From assembly GCF_022352055.1 (NCBI RefSeq), contig NZ_JAKRWM010000031.1:1-64000 (forward strand): DNA of 64,000 nt, in the 5' to 3' direction. The DNA is from Cohnella mopanensis (GTDB taxonomy: Bacteria; Bacillota; Bacilli; Paenibacillales; Paenibacillaceae). This document shows positions 17,201-24,431 of this stretch, in pieces (the first letter of the stretch is position 1; every line of letters begins with the position of its first letter). The notes under the pieces are model-generated. The model had not been told where the DNA came from, did not search any database, and saw only the letters and a list, made by a program, of their open reading frames with translations. Position numbers and translations under genes: made by a program.

Positions 17201-18184
17201 ATGAATAATCACAATCCGAGGGCGCCGGGTAATCGCTCTGCGAACGGCGCTAGGCCATCTAAGCCTAACGAGCGCAAAGGCGGCTGGAACTCTTCGAGCA
17301 ATGGAAGCAAGGATAAAGAAAGACGTCATTCGACGGTTCCCGCGAAGGAATCGGCTGCCGACAACGAGGTATGGGCTGAAGATAGCGCCTTGAAAGGCGA
17401 CGACGAGTACTTGGCTGGCAAGCATCCCGTGTTGGAGGCCATGAGGGCAGGGCGTTCGATCAACAAAATATTCATGTCGAATCAAGCCCAGAAAAATCTT
17501 ATACTGCCGATCATGGAAGAAGCCAAGGCGCGGGGAATCGTCGTTCAGCAAGTGGACAAGAGCAAGCTCGATCGATTGGTTCCAGATATGCAGCATCAAG
17601 GAGTAGTCGCTCAAGCGGCGGCCGTCGCCTATGTGGAAGTGGACGAGCTTCTTGCGCGTGCAGCTGCGAGTGGAGAAGCGCCGCTCATCGTGTTGCTCGA
17701 CGAAGTGGAAGATCCCCATAATCTCGGTTCCGTTCTGCGGACGGCCGATTGCACGGGGGTACATGGCGTTATTGTTCCGAAACGCAGAAGCGCAGGGTTG
17801 ACGGCGGTCGTCGCCAAAACTTCCGCGGGTGCGGTAGAGTACGTTCCAGTGGCGCGGGTAGCCAATCTGGTGCAGACGATGGAGAAGCTTAAGGAAGCGG
17901 GGCTATGGATCGCTGGAGCGGATGCAGGCGCCAAGGAAGGCTTCTACGAGACGAACCTAACCGGTCCGTTAGCCATCGTGATCGGTAACGAGGGGCAAGG
18001 GCTATCCCGTTTAGTTAGAGAGAGATGCGATTTCATCCTGTCGCTTCCTATGGCCGGACAGATCAACTCGCTCAACGCGTCAGTCGCCGCGGGAGTTATT
18101 TTGTACGAAGTCGTTCGTCAGCGTGCTGAAGCCCAGAAGAAAAGAGGCGCTTCGACAAGTCATTCGACTACGGAACATGCGTGA
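17201..18184 (+). CDS. rlmB: 23S rRNA 2'-O-ribose methyltransferase RlmB (SpoU/TrmH family)
   Basis: Uses S-adenosylmethionine to methylate a 23S rRNA guanosine. About 70 residues of low-complexity, serine- and asparagine-rich sequence precede the substrate-binding domain, which begins at YLAGKHPVLEAMR. The C-terminal SPOUT knot shows DEVEDPHNLGSVLRTADC, IGNEGQGLSRLV and NSLNASVAAGV, the three motifs that bind the cofactor. 327 residues, longer than the 249 of B. subtilis because of the N-terminal tail. Confidence 0.94.
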   Translation: MNNHNPRAPGNRSANGARPSKPNERKGGWNSSSNGSKDKERRHSTVPAKESAADNEVWAEDSALKGDDEYLAGKHPVLEAMRAGRSINKIFMSNQAQKNLILPIMEEAKARGIVVQQVDKSKLDRLVPDMQHQGVVAQAAAVAYVEVDELLARAAASGEAPLIVLLDEVEDPHNLGSVLRTADCTGVHGVIVPKRRSAGLTAVVAKTSAGAVEYVPVARVANLVQTMEKLKEAGLWIAGADAGAKEGFYETNLTGPLAIVIGNEGQGLSRLVRERCDFILSLPMAGQINSLNASVAAGVILYEVVRQRAEAQKKRGASTSHSTTEHA

Positions 18185-18725
18185 GAAACGCATGTTCCAA
18201 CGCGAGGACGTCCTGCTCGTCGATGGTTATAACATGATCGGAGCGTGGCCGGAGCTCGCGGTTCTCAAAAGCGAGAAGCTGGAAGACGCGCGAGACCGGT
18301 TGCTGGAGATGTTGTCGGATTACCAAAGCTACGCCGGCCTTATCTTGATCGTCGTGTTCGATGCCTTTCGCGTCCCGGGTGTTGGAGCTGAATATCGCCA
18401 TCGCAAGAAGCTTAAGGTCGTCTATACGCGCGAGCGTGAAACCGCCGACGAATGCATCGAGCGTTTGGTCGGAGAGTGGACGTCGGTGAAGCGCAATATT
18501 TACGTCGCCACTTCGGATCTGGTCGAACAGCATGTCGCGTTCGGCCGCGGCGCGCTTCGGCTGTCGGCGCGGGAACTACGGCTGGAGGTACGCCAAAGCA
18601 GAGCGGATATTCAATCGGCTATTCAAAGCAAAACGCAGCTTAAGAAAAATCCTTTGGACGAAGTTTTGCCCGATGATGTGCAACGCCGATTGGAACGGAT
18701 GAGGAGAGGTCTGGGAGAAAATTGA
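18177..18725 (+). CDS. rae1: Rae1 (YacP), NYN-domain ribosome-associated mRNA endonuclease
   Basis: In B. subtilis this protein cuts certain mRNAs inside ribosomes. The NYN/PIN-like core opens with LLVDGYNMIGAWPEL and continues with VVFDAF and YTRERETADECIERLV, giving the acidic metal site. The ATG at 18177 overlaps rlmB by eight bases; the ATG at 18192 is an alternative. About 182 residues. Last gene of the T-box operon. Confidence 0.9.
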   Translation: MREKRMFQREDVLLVDGYNMIGAWPELAVLKSEKLEDARDRLLEMLSDYQSYAGLILIVVFDAFRVPGVGAEYRHRKKLKVVYTRERETADECIERLVGEWTSVKRNIYVATSDLVEQHVAFGRGALRLSARELRLEVRQSRADIQSAIQSKTQLKKNPLDEVLPDDVQRRLERMRRGLGEN

Positions 18726-18789
18726 AGGAATCGTGGCTATTATTTACAATTTTACCACCGTGGACGAGCTGTGAAAAACGGCAAATCCA

Positions 18790-18818
18790 TTGACGCTATG
18801 CGCCATATCAAGTATATT
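18790..18818 (+). promoter_or_regulatory. Promoter of sigH
   Basis: TTGACG at 18790-18795 and TATATT at 18813-18818 with a 17-bp spacer, about 60 bp before the sigH start. Confidence 0.65.
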
Positions 18819-18877
18819 GTTAATAGTTTGATAGAGCAAAAGGTTCCAGTAGGCCAATGCAGACCGGAGGAATGTTC

Positions 18878-19528
18878 ATGAGCGTCGACTTGGAGAGACT
18901 GGCAACGCGTGAGTACGACTTCAAGGCCGACGAGGACATCGTAGAATTCGTTCGCATGGGCGATAGCGAAGCGTTGGAGTACCTCATTCATAAATATCGA
19001 AATTTCGTACGTGCCAAGGCGCGTTCTTATTTTCTGATCGGAGCGGAACGGGAAGATATCGTGCAAGAAGGGATGATCGGCCTCTATAAGGCGATTCGAG
19101 ACTTCAAGGGCGACAAGCTGGCTTCGTTCAAAGCTTTTGCGGAGTTGTGCATCACCCGGCAGATTATTACCGCGATCAAGACCGCAACGCGACAGAAGCA
19201 TATTCCCCTGAACTCTTACGTTTCCTTGGATAAACCGATTTATGACGAAGATTCTGATCGGACGCTGCTAGACGTCATATGCGGTTCTAGAGTATGCGAT
19301 CCCGAGGAAATGATTATTAACCAAGAAGAGTTCTACGGGCTCGAAGACAAGATGTCGGAAATCTTAAGCGACCTGGAGCGCAAGGTGCTCATGCTTTACT
19401 TGGATGGGCGTTCCTACCAAGAGATCGCCGTAGACCTCGACAGGCACGTGAAGTCGATCGACAATGCCTTGCAACGCGTTAAGCGTAAGTTGGAGCGTTA
19501 TTTGGAAGTGCGGGATCTTGCCCACTAA
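18878..19528 (+). CDS. sigH: RNA polymerase sigma factor SigH (Spo0H)
   Basis: SigH directs early sporulation and competence genes. Region 2 (about 20-90) includes FVRAKARSYFLIGAEREDIVQEGMIGLYKAIRDF, shown here only by its position and key end motifs: the -10-binding helix is DIVQEGMIGLYKAIR. Region 4 near the C-terminus (LDGRSYQEIAVDLDRH) recognises the -35. The ATG at 18878 is preferred: GGAGG ends seven bases earlier, whereas the ATG at 18872 almost touches it. 216 residues. Confidence 0.96.
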   Translation: MSVDLERLATREYDFKADEDIVEFVRMGDSEALEYLIHKYRNFVRAKARSYFLIGAEREDIVQEGMIGLYKAIRDFKGDKLASFKAFAELCITRQIITAIKTATRQKHIPLNSYVSLDKPIYDEDSDRTLLDVICGSRVCDPEEMIINQEEFYGLEDKMSEILSDLERKVLMLYLDGRSYQEIAVDLDRHVKSIDNALQRVKRKLERYLEVRDLAH

Positions 19529-19556
19529 TGTTCAAGCCATCATATGAATTATTACT

Positions 19557-19583
19557 GCAGCCGAATAATCGTGCTGCTTTTTT
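19557..19583 (+). terminator. Terminator after sigH
   Basis: GCAGC at 19557-19561 pairs with GCTGC at 19573-19577, followed by TTTTTT. The stem is short, so termination may be partial. Confidence 0.6.
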
Positions 19584-19769
19584 AATGCCGTTATCATACG
19601 GTGGAGGGGCGTACGGGAATACTCTGTGCCGAGACATTTTTTGAGCAATAGGGTTAGAACCTCGGAAATATGGCAGAATATTTACAAGGATACTAGGACG
19701 AGAGGGAGTTCGTTCGGGAATTGTAAGCCTATCGTTCGACTTCCAATAGTAGGCTAATGACGGTTTTCG

Positions 19770-19798
19770 TTGACATCGATTTCCCCCTGTGATAAATT
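19770..19798 (+). promoter_or_regulatory. Promoter of rpmG-secE-nusG
   Basis: TTGACA at 19770-19775 and TAAATT at 19793-19798, spacing 17 bp. It lies about 185 bp before rpmG, leaving a long leader. Confidence 0.75.
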
Positions 19799-19804
19799 AT
19801 TTTA

Positions 19805-19960
19805 GTAACCTTAACGTGGTTTCTTATGCGCTGGCTCTGAATCATCGGCGAAACACCAGGAATTGTTGTCTTGATGACTTGTCATTAAGCCTCGATACCG
19901 AAGCAGCCTTGGTTCGCCAAGCTGGGGTTTCCGCTGAATGGTTGTCTTTTTTTATGAAGT
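19805..19960 (+). promoter_or_regulatory. Structured leader RNA before rpmG, function unknown
   Basis: The transcribed leader holds a hairpin at 19870-19889 (CTTGATGA/TCATTAAG, loop CTTG) and a second at 19904-19924 with the stem CTTGG/CCAAG closed by a TTCG tetraloop. A T-run follows at 19947-19953. No reading frame of note lies in it. It may be an attenuator, but the T-run is not directly behind a stable stem. It matches no leader family I can name. The rest of 19584-19769 shows nothing. Confidence 0.4.
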
Positions 19961-19984
19961 TATGATCCCGGGAGGTGGAATGGG

Positions 19985-20134
19985 ATGCGCGTAATCATCA
20001 CTCTAGCTTGTACGAACTGCAAGCAACGGAACTACACGTCGAGCAAGAACAAACGGACACACGCCGATCGCATCGAGTTGAAGAAGTTCTGCAAATTTTG
20101 CAATGAACATCATCCTCATCGCGAAACGCGTTAA
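19985..20134 (+). CDS. rpmG: 50S ribosomal protein L33 (zinc-ribbon form)
   Basis: 49 residues, too short for most gene tables. It begins MRVIITLACTNCKQRNY and has cysteines at 9, 12, 36 and 39, so it is the zinc-binding (C+) form of L33. GGAGGT lies 8 bases upstream; the ATG at 19980 leads at once to a stop. First gene of rpmG-secE-nusG. Confidence 0.95.
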   Translation: MRVIITLACTNCKQRNYTSSKNKRTHADRIELKKFCKFCNEHHPHRETR

Positions 20135-20152
20135 CTCCTAGGAGGTATGAAC

Positions 20153-20362
20153 GTGACTTTCCTGGCCAAGATGAAACAAAACTTTGGGTCCTTTTTTTCG
20201 TTTTTTGCCGATAGCTGGAACGAATTAAAGAAAGTCCGTTGGCCCAGCCGGAAAGAACTTGTCAGCTACACAATCATCGTTATTGTGACTGTGCTGCTGG
20301 TAACGATCTACTTCTGGGGTCTGGACATCGGTATTTCATCCCTCGTCGATCTCATCATCTGA
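20153..20362 (+). CDS. secE: Preprotein translocase subunit SecE
   Basis: Small clamp subunit of the SecYEG channel. One amphipathic helix with the conserved ELKKVRWPSRKEL motif precedes a single transmembrane segment (TIIVIVTVLLVTIYFWGL). The GTG at 20153 is chosen since AGGAGGT abuts the ATG at 20147 with no spacing and lies six bases before the GTG. 69 residues. Confidence 0.93.
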   Translation: MTFLAKMKQNFGSFFSFFADSWNELKKVRWPSRKELVSYTIIVIVTVLLVTIYFWGLDIGISSLVDLII

Positions 20363-20387
20363 CGCTGGAACCAAAGGTGGCTTTTCC

Positions 20388-20921
20388 ATGGAGAAAAGAT
20401 GGTATGTAGTGCACACGTACTCCGGTTACGAGAACAAGGTTAAGGCTAACTTGGAGAAACGCGTGGAATCTATGGGTATGCAAGACAAAATCTTCCGTGT
20501 GCTTGTTCCGATGGAAGAAGAGATCGTCAACAAAGATGGCAAGAAAAAGACGGTTATGCGTAAAGTGTATCCCGGCTACGTTCTTGTCGAGATGGTCCAA
20601 ACGGACGATTCTTGGTATGTGGTCCGCAATACTCCGGGAGTAACCGGATTTGTAGGCTCCACGGGATCCGGATCGAAACCGACGGCGCTTCTTCCCGATG
20701 AAGTAGAAGGAATTCTAAAACATATGGGTATGGATGAGCCTAAGCCGGTTATCGATTTCGAATTGAAAGAGAACGTCCGCGTTAAGGTTGGTCCTTTTGC
20801 TAACTTTGTCGGTTCCGTAGAAGAAATTCTGCCCGATAAGAGCAAGCTTAAGGTGCACGTTAACATGTTTGGCAGGGAAACCCCGGTTGAGTTGGATTTC
20901 ACTCAAGTGGAAAAGATATAA
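20388..20921 (+). CDS. nusG: Transcription termination/antitermination protein NusG
   Basis: Binds RNA polymerase, and in Bacilli can stimulate pausing. The N-terminal NGN domain begins EKRWYVVHTYSGYENKVK; the C-terminal KOW domain contains VGPFANFVGSVEEI. 177 residues, the standard size. Confidence 0.97.
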   Translation: MEKRWYVVHTYSGYENKVKANLEKRVESMGMQDKIFRVLVPMEEEIVNKDGKKKTVMRKVYPGYVLVEMVQTDDSWYVVRNTPGVTGFVGSTGSGSKPTALLPDEVEGILKHMGMDEPKPVIDFELKENVRVKVGPFANFVGSVEEILPDKSKLKVHVNMFGRETPVELDFTQVEKI

Positions 20922-20952
20922 GTATCTTTGTGTGTATGGGTTTCTTGAATGA

Positions 20953-20982
20953 GCGGGAGGGACGGAAGTTCCGTTAAACCGC
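20953..20982 (+). promoter_or_regulatory. Candidate L1-binding leader motif before rplK
   Basis: Outer stem GCGG (20953-20956) with CCGC (20979-20982), then an asymmetric internal loop with GA on the 5' side and GTTAAA on the 3' side, and an inner hairpin GGGAC-GGAA-GTTCC. The same layout recurs before rplA at 21483-21513. It resembles the L1-binding helix of 23S rRNA (GUGGGAGG facing ACCAC), so L1 probably represses here. Confidence 0.6.
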
Positions 20983-21007
20983 ATTATGGGTCAGGGAGGT
21001 GTGCAAC

Positions 21008-21433
21008 ATGGCAAAAAAAGTCATCAAATTGGTAAAGTTGCAAGTTAACGCGGGTAAAGCTAACCCTGCGCCGCCAATCGGTCCTGCACTAGGTCAAGCT
21101 GGCGTTAACATCATGCAATTCTGTAAAGAGTTCAATGCTCGTACAGCGGATCAAGCGGGATTGGTTATTCCAGTCGTTATTTCCGTATTTGAGGATCGTT
21201 CCTTTACATTCGAAACAAAGACTCCGCCAGCTGCAGTATTGCTTCGCGTAGCTGCAGGAATCCAAAAAGGTTCCGGCGAGCCGAACAAGAAAAAAGTAGC
21301 TACTGTTAAACGTGCTAAAGTTCGTGATATTGCAGAGCAAAAAATGCAAGATCTGAACGCGGCGTCCGTTGAAGCGGCTATGCGTATGGTCGAAGGTACT
21401 GCTCGCAGCATGGGCGTAGTTATCGAAGACTAA
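21008..21433 (+). CDS. rplK: 50S ribosomal protein L11
   Basis: Forms the GTPase-associated stalk base and is needed for RelA activation in other bacteria. Begins AKKVIKLVKLQVNAGKANPAPP, with the conserved proline-rich PPIGPALGQAGVNIM loop in the N-terminal domain that contacts rRNA and thiopeptides. 141 residues from the ATG at 21008 behind GGGAGGTG. Confidence 0.97.
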   Translation: MAKKVIKLVKLQVNAGKANPAPPIGPALGQAGVNIMQFCKEFNARTADQAGLVIPVVISVFEDRSFTFETKTPPAAVLLRVAAGIQKGSGEPNKKKVATVKRAKVRDIAEQKMQDLNAASVEAAMRMVEGTARSMGVVIED

Positions 21434-21482
21434 TCGATTGCGACTCTAAAGAGTACAATCGTACTGCGGTTCCTAGAACCGC

Positions 21483-21513
21483 TTGTGGGAGGAAACTTCC
21501 GTTAAAACCACAA
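21483..21513 (+). promoter_or_regulatory. Candidate L1-binding leader motif before rplA
   Basis: TTGTGG (21483-21488) pairs with CCACAA (21508-21513). The 5' internal loop is GA and the 3' loop GTTAAAA, around an inner GG...CC stem. The motif ends three bases before the rplA ribosome site, so bound L1 could block translation. It shares GGGAGG and TTCCGTTAAA with the copy before rplK. Confidence 0.6.
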
Positions 21514-21528
21514 AAGGAGGAGAACAAC

Positions 21529-22221
21529 TTGGCTAAACACGGTAAAAAATATGCAGCATCCGCTAAGCTGATCGATCGCGATGCAACCTACGAATCGTTG
21601 GAAGCAATCGAACTCGTGAAGAAAGCAGCTACAGCTAAATTCGACGAAACAGTCGAAGCAGCTGTCCGTCTCGGCGTAGATCCGAGAAAACAAGATCAAG
21701 CAGTGCGTGGCGTAGTCGTCCTGCCTCACGGCACTGGCAAAACGCAACGCGTCCTCGTATTCGCAAAAGGTGACAAGCTGAAAGAAGCTGAAGCAGCTGG
21801 CGCGGATTATGTAGGGGATGCCGATCTCATCGCGAAAATCCAACAAGGATGGTTCGAGTTCGACGTCTGCGTCGCGACTCCGGACATGATGAGCGAAGTC
21901 GGTAAACTGGGCCGTATTCTCGGGGGTAAAGGTTTGATGCCGAACCCTAAAGCAGGCACTGTAACGAATGACGTTGCAAAAGCTATTGCTGAGATTAAAG
22001 CCGGTAAAATCGAATACCGTCTGGACAAAGCCGGACAAATTCACGCTCCGATCGGTAAAGTTTCGTTCGACTCCGAGAAGCTCGACGAAAACTTGAAAGC
22101 TTTGATCGAAGCGCTGAGCCGCGCGAAACCTGCATCTTCCAAAGGCGTATACCTGAAAAACATCTCGATTTCTTCGACGATGGGACCAGGCGCTCGCGTT
22201 AATGCATCGGTATATCGCTAA
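21529..22221 (+). CDS. rplA: 50S ribosomal protein L1
   Basis: Forms the mobile L1 stalk at the tRNA exit site and acts as a translational repressor of its own operon in several bacteria. Begins AKHGKKYAASAKLID and carries the conserved GTVTNDVAKAIAEIKAGKIEYR. Start is TTG at 21529, with AAAGGAGGAG well placed before it. 230 residues. Confidence 0.97.
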   Translation: MAKHGKKYAASAKLIDRDATYESLEAIELVKKAATAKFDETVEAAVRLGVDPRKQDQAVRGVVVLPHGTGKTQRVLVFAKGDKLKEAEAAGADYVGDADLIAKIQQGWFEFDVCVATPDMMSEVGKLGRILGGKGLMPNPKAGTVTNDVAKAIAEIKAGKIEYRLDKAGQIHAPIGKVSFDSEKLDENLKALIEALSRAKPASSKGVYLKNISISSTMGPGARVNASVYR

Positions 22222-22262
22222 TTCGATAAGCTGAAGAGCTAATCGAACGGTAAAAACTGTCT

Positions 22263-22291
22263 TTGACATCGGTTGATCTTAATGATAAGCT
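22263..22291 (+). promoter_or_regulatory. Possible promoter before the L10 leader
   Basis: TTGACA at 22263-22268 is a perfect -35. At 17 bp the -10 would be TAAGCT at 22286-22291, which is poor, so the assignment is tentative. Confidence 0.4.
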
Positions 22292-22315
22292 GATGAAGCT
22301 GATAAATGAATATGG

Positions 22316-22480
22316 ATACCGTAGACCGTAGGTGCAGCGCGCAGTAAACTGCCGCGTGAGCTTAATTTCCTACCGAGGTGTGTGGATAGAGTTTTTCTTT
22401 TATGCAAAGTGCTTCGCATTTTGATCATAAGAGCGAGATCACGTCATGCCTCCGCGATGTCTGCGGGGGCATTTCTTATG
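22316..22480 (+). promoter_or_regulatory. Ribosomal protein L10 leader with attenuator
   Basis: The conserved L10-leader core runs from ACCGTAGACCGTAGGTG (near 22318) to CTTAATTTCCTACCGAGGTG (ending 22380), where L10(L12)4 binds. Downstream, ATGCCTCCGC (22446-22455) and GCGGGGGCAT (22463-22472) form a terminator-like stem with TTTCTT after it. Excess L10-L7/L12 complex should favour termination ahead of rplJ-rplL. This accounts for the 317-bp gap between rplA and rplJ. Confidence 0.85.
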
Positions 22481-22538
22481 CCTCTGACTCGTTGGAAGAC
22501 GATAATACGGTAATGCCAAGACTTAGGAGGTGTACACA

Positions 22539-23039
22539 ATGGCAAATGCAAAAATCATTCAAGCCAAACAACAGGAAGTCGATGCAATCGCAGCGAAACT
22601 TCGCGAGAGCAATTGTACAGTTGTAGCTGACTATCGCGGCCTGAACGTAGCTCAAGTGACTTTGCTTCGTAAGCAATTGCGTGAAGCCGGCATTGAATTC
22701 CAAGTGTTGAAAAACTCTTTGGTAAGCCGTGCTGCTGCAAGCGCTGAACTGAGCGAGCTTGATGCCGTTCTGACGGGTCCAACGGCTATCGCTTTCGGTA
22801 GCGACGTTGTTGCTCCTGCGAAAATTCTTAGCGATTTCGCTAAGAAGAACGATGCATTGAAAGTTAAAGGTGGCGTAGTTGAAGGACGTTTCGTCGACGC
22901 TGCTCAAGTAAAAGCACTTGCGGATCTTCCGTCCCGCGAAGGTTTGCTGTCCATGTTGCTTAGCGTTCTACAAGCACCAGTTCGCAACTTCGCACTCGCT
23001 GTCAAAGCGGTGTCGGACAAAAACGAAGCAAGCGCGTAA
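22539..23039 (+). CDS. rplJ: 50S ribosomal protein L10
   Basis: Anchors the L7/L12 dimers on the ribosome and, with them, binds the leader upstream. The N-terminal rRNA-binding part contains VVADYRGLNVAQVTLLRKQLR; the C-terminal helix (LLSVLQAPVRNFALAVKAV) docks L7/L12. Start is the ATG at 22539 behind AGGAGGTG. 166 residues. Confidence 0.96.
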   Translation: MANAKIIQAKQQEVDAIAAKLRESNCTVVADYRGLNVAQVTLLRKQLREAGIEFQVLKNSLVSRAAASAELSELDAVLTGPTAIAFGSDVVAPAKILSDFAKKNDALKVKGGVVEGRFVDAAQVKALADLPSREGLLSMLLSVLQAPVRNFALAVKAVSDKNEASA

Positions 23040-23097
23040 GACCATCGATTACCAAATTAAGAAGATCATATGATCTCAAATAATGGAGGATATTCAA

Positions 23098-23463
23098 ATG
23101 AGCAAAGAGCAAATCTTAGAAGCCATCAAAGCGATGACTGTTCTCGAACTGAACGATCTGGTTAAAGCAATCGAAGAGGAATTCGGCGTAACTGCTGCAG
23201 CACCAGTTGCTGTAGCTGCAGGCGGCGGAGCAGCTGCTGAAGCTGAAGAGCAATCCGAATTCGACGTACTTTTGGTTGACGCTGGCGCTTCCAAAATCAA
23301 CGTAATCAAAGCTGTTCGCGAAATCACAGGTCTTGGCCTGAAAGAAGCAAAAGATCTCGTAGACAACGCTCCAAAAGCAATCAAAGAAAAAGTTGCCAAA
23401 GAAGAAGCTGACGCTGTTAAAGCTAAGCTTGAAGAAGCTGGCGCTAAAGTAGAAGTTAAGTAA
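23098..23463 (+). CDS. rplL: 50S ribosomal protein L7/L12
   Basis: Stalk protein that recruits translation factors. The N-terminal dimerisation domain, an alanine/glycine-rich hinge (about 36-50) and the C-terminal domain with GLGLKEAKDLVDNAPKAIKE are all present. The ATG at 23098 follows TGGAGG by eight bases; an ATG at 23083 overlaps that site. 121 residues. Confidence 0.97.
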   Translation: MSKEQILEAIKAMTVLELNDLVKAIEEEFGVTAAAPVAVAAGGGAAAEAEEQSEFDVLLVDAGASKINVIKAVREITGLGLKEAKDLVDNAPKAIKEKVAKEEADAVKAKLEEAGAKVEVK

Positions 23464-23476
23464 GAAGCAGATCATC

Positions 23477-23510
23477 AAACCCCTTGAAGATTTTCTTCGA
23501 GGGGTTTGTT
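23477..23510 (+). terminator. Intrinsic terminator after rplL
   Basis: AAACCCCTTGAAGA at 23477-23490 pairs with TCTTCGAGGGGTTT at 23494-23507. The stem itself supplies the terminal T. Confidence 0.85.
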
Positions 23511-23572
23511 CGTATGGAAAATTGATTATGCTTAGTAAAGGCGATCTACGCTGTAAGTTTGGGGGATCTAGC

Positions 23573-24178
23573 GTGAACGATCACTACTACTCGAATAAAC
23601 CCAAGTCGGCGAGCAATCGACGGGCATTCGAAACGGTACTTCGAGGGATTAACCTCCGCTTGACGTCGGATGCTGGCGTGTTTTCGCGGGACGGGGTGGA
23701 CTTTGGCAGTCGGGTGCTTATCGAGCAGATGGAAATTCCATCTGACGCCCAAGTGCTGGATATCGGCTGCGGGTATGGCCCGATTGGATTAATTGCTGCC
23801 CGCCTTGCGCCGCAAGGACATGTCAAGCTAATCGACATTAACGAACGGGCAGTTGAACTTGCAAGCCACAATGCGCAAGCGAATGGAATCCGCAACGTAT
23901 CCTTCGCGCAAAGCGATTTGTTCGCTGCGGTCGCAACAGAAACCTTCGATGTGATTCTCTCCAATCCGCCCATTCGGGCAGGGAAAGTCGTCGTCCATCA
24001 GCTATTCATGGAATCCTGGCAACATCTGAATCCTGGCGGCTCTACCTGGGTCGTTATCCAGAACAAACAAGGGGCGCCCTCTGCAAGAGCGAAGCTTGAA
24101 GAGATCTATGGCGAGGAACAGGTTGTAGAAGTCGGTAAGGATAAGGGATTCAGGCTATATCGCTGTACTCGAAAGTAA
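23573..24178 (+). CDS. ybxB: RsmC-like class I SAM-dependent methyltransferase (YbxB type)
   Basis: Belongs to the 16S rRNA guanine N2-methyltransferase (RsmC) family; the exact target in Bacilli is not settled. The SAM-binding motif is VLDIGCGYGPIGL and the catalytic NPPI motif of N-methyltransferases is SNPPIRAG. The GTG at 23573 (VNDHYYSNKPKS) is chosen from its GGGGGATC ribosome site and from family starts of the HYYS type; the upstream in-frame part has no homology. 201 residues. Same place as ybxB in B. subtilis. Confidence 0.85.
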   Translation: MNDHYYSNKPKSASNRRAFETVLRGINLRLTSDAGVFSRDGVDFGSRVLIEQMEIPSDAQVLDIGCGYGPIGLIAARLAPQGHVKLIDINERAVELASHNAQANGIRNVSFAQSDLFAAVATETFDVILSNPPIRAGKVVVHQLFMESWQHLNPGGSTWVVIQNKQGAPSARAKLEEIYGEEQVVEVGKDKGFRLYRCTRK

Positions 24179-24191
24179 AAATGAAAAATAT

Positions 24192-24220
24192 TTGACTTGA
24201 CATTTTGGCTGTGGTATTAT
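24192..24220 (+). promoter_or_regulatory. Promoter of rpoB-rpoC
   Basis: TTGACT at 24192-24197 and TATTAT at 24215-24220, spacing 17 bp. A perfect TTGACA at 24197-24202 overlaps it but is only 12 bp from that -10. Confidence 0.7.
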
Positions 24221-24360
24221 TAAAAAATGTCAGTATTAGGATGGGCTAATTGTCTTCAACACAATAGACTTGTAAACTCTGATCCTTTCCCAGGAATAAA
24301 TGAACGTAAGTTGACGTATAATGGGTTTGTTTTGGGGTAAAGGCAGGATGAGTTGCCATT

Positions 24361-24396
24361 GTGCCGCCAACCGGCGCATAAGGGCTTTTCTTTATT
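24361..24396 (+). promoter_or_regulatory. Possible attenuator hairpin in the rpoB leader
   Basis: GTGCCG (24361-24366) pairs with CGGCGC (24372-24377), followed at 24386 by TTTTCTTTATTT. The stem is short and nine bases separate it from the T-run, so it may pause rather than stop polymerase. The roughly 205-nt leader has no other clear element. Confidence 0.35.
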
Positions 24397-24431
24397 TATG
24401 TGTTGAAGCAGACTTAAGGGGTGAGGTTAAG

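Noticed and set aside
19850..19940. Possible tRNA because of a GGTTCG sequence in the rpmG leader
   Set aside because: No acceptor stem, no anticodon arm and no CCA; the bases form a simple TTCG hairpin.
22402..22626. Small plus-strand frame in the L10 leader
   Set aside because: Lies in the leader RNA and the start of rplJ, without a ribosome site.
24311..24322. Second rpoB promoter suggested by TTGACG and TATAAT
   Set aside because: The two boxes overlap or abut, and no -35 stands 17 bp upstream of the TATAAT.
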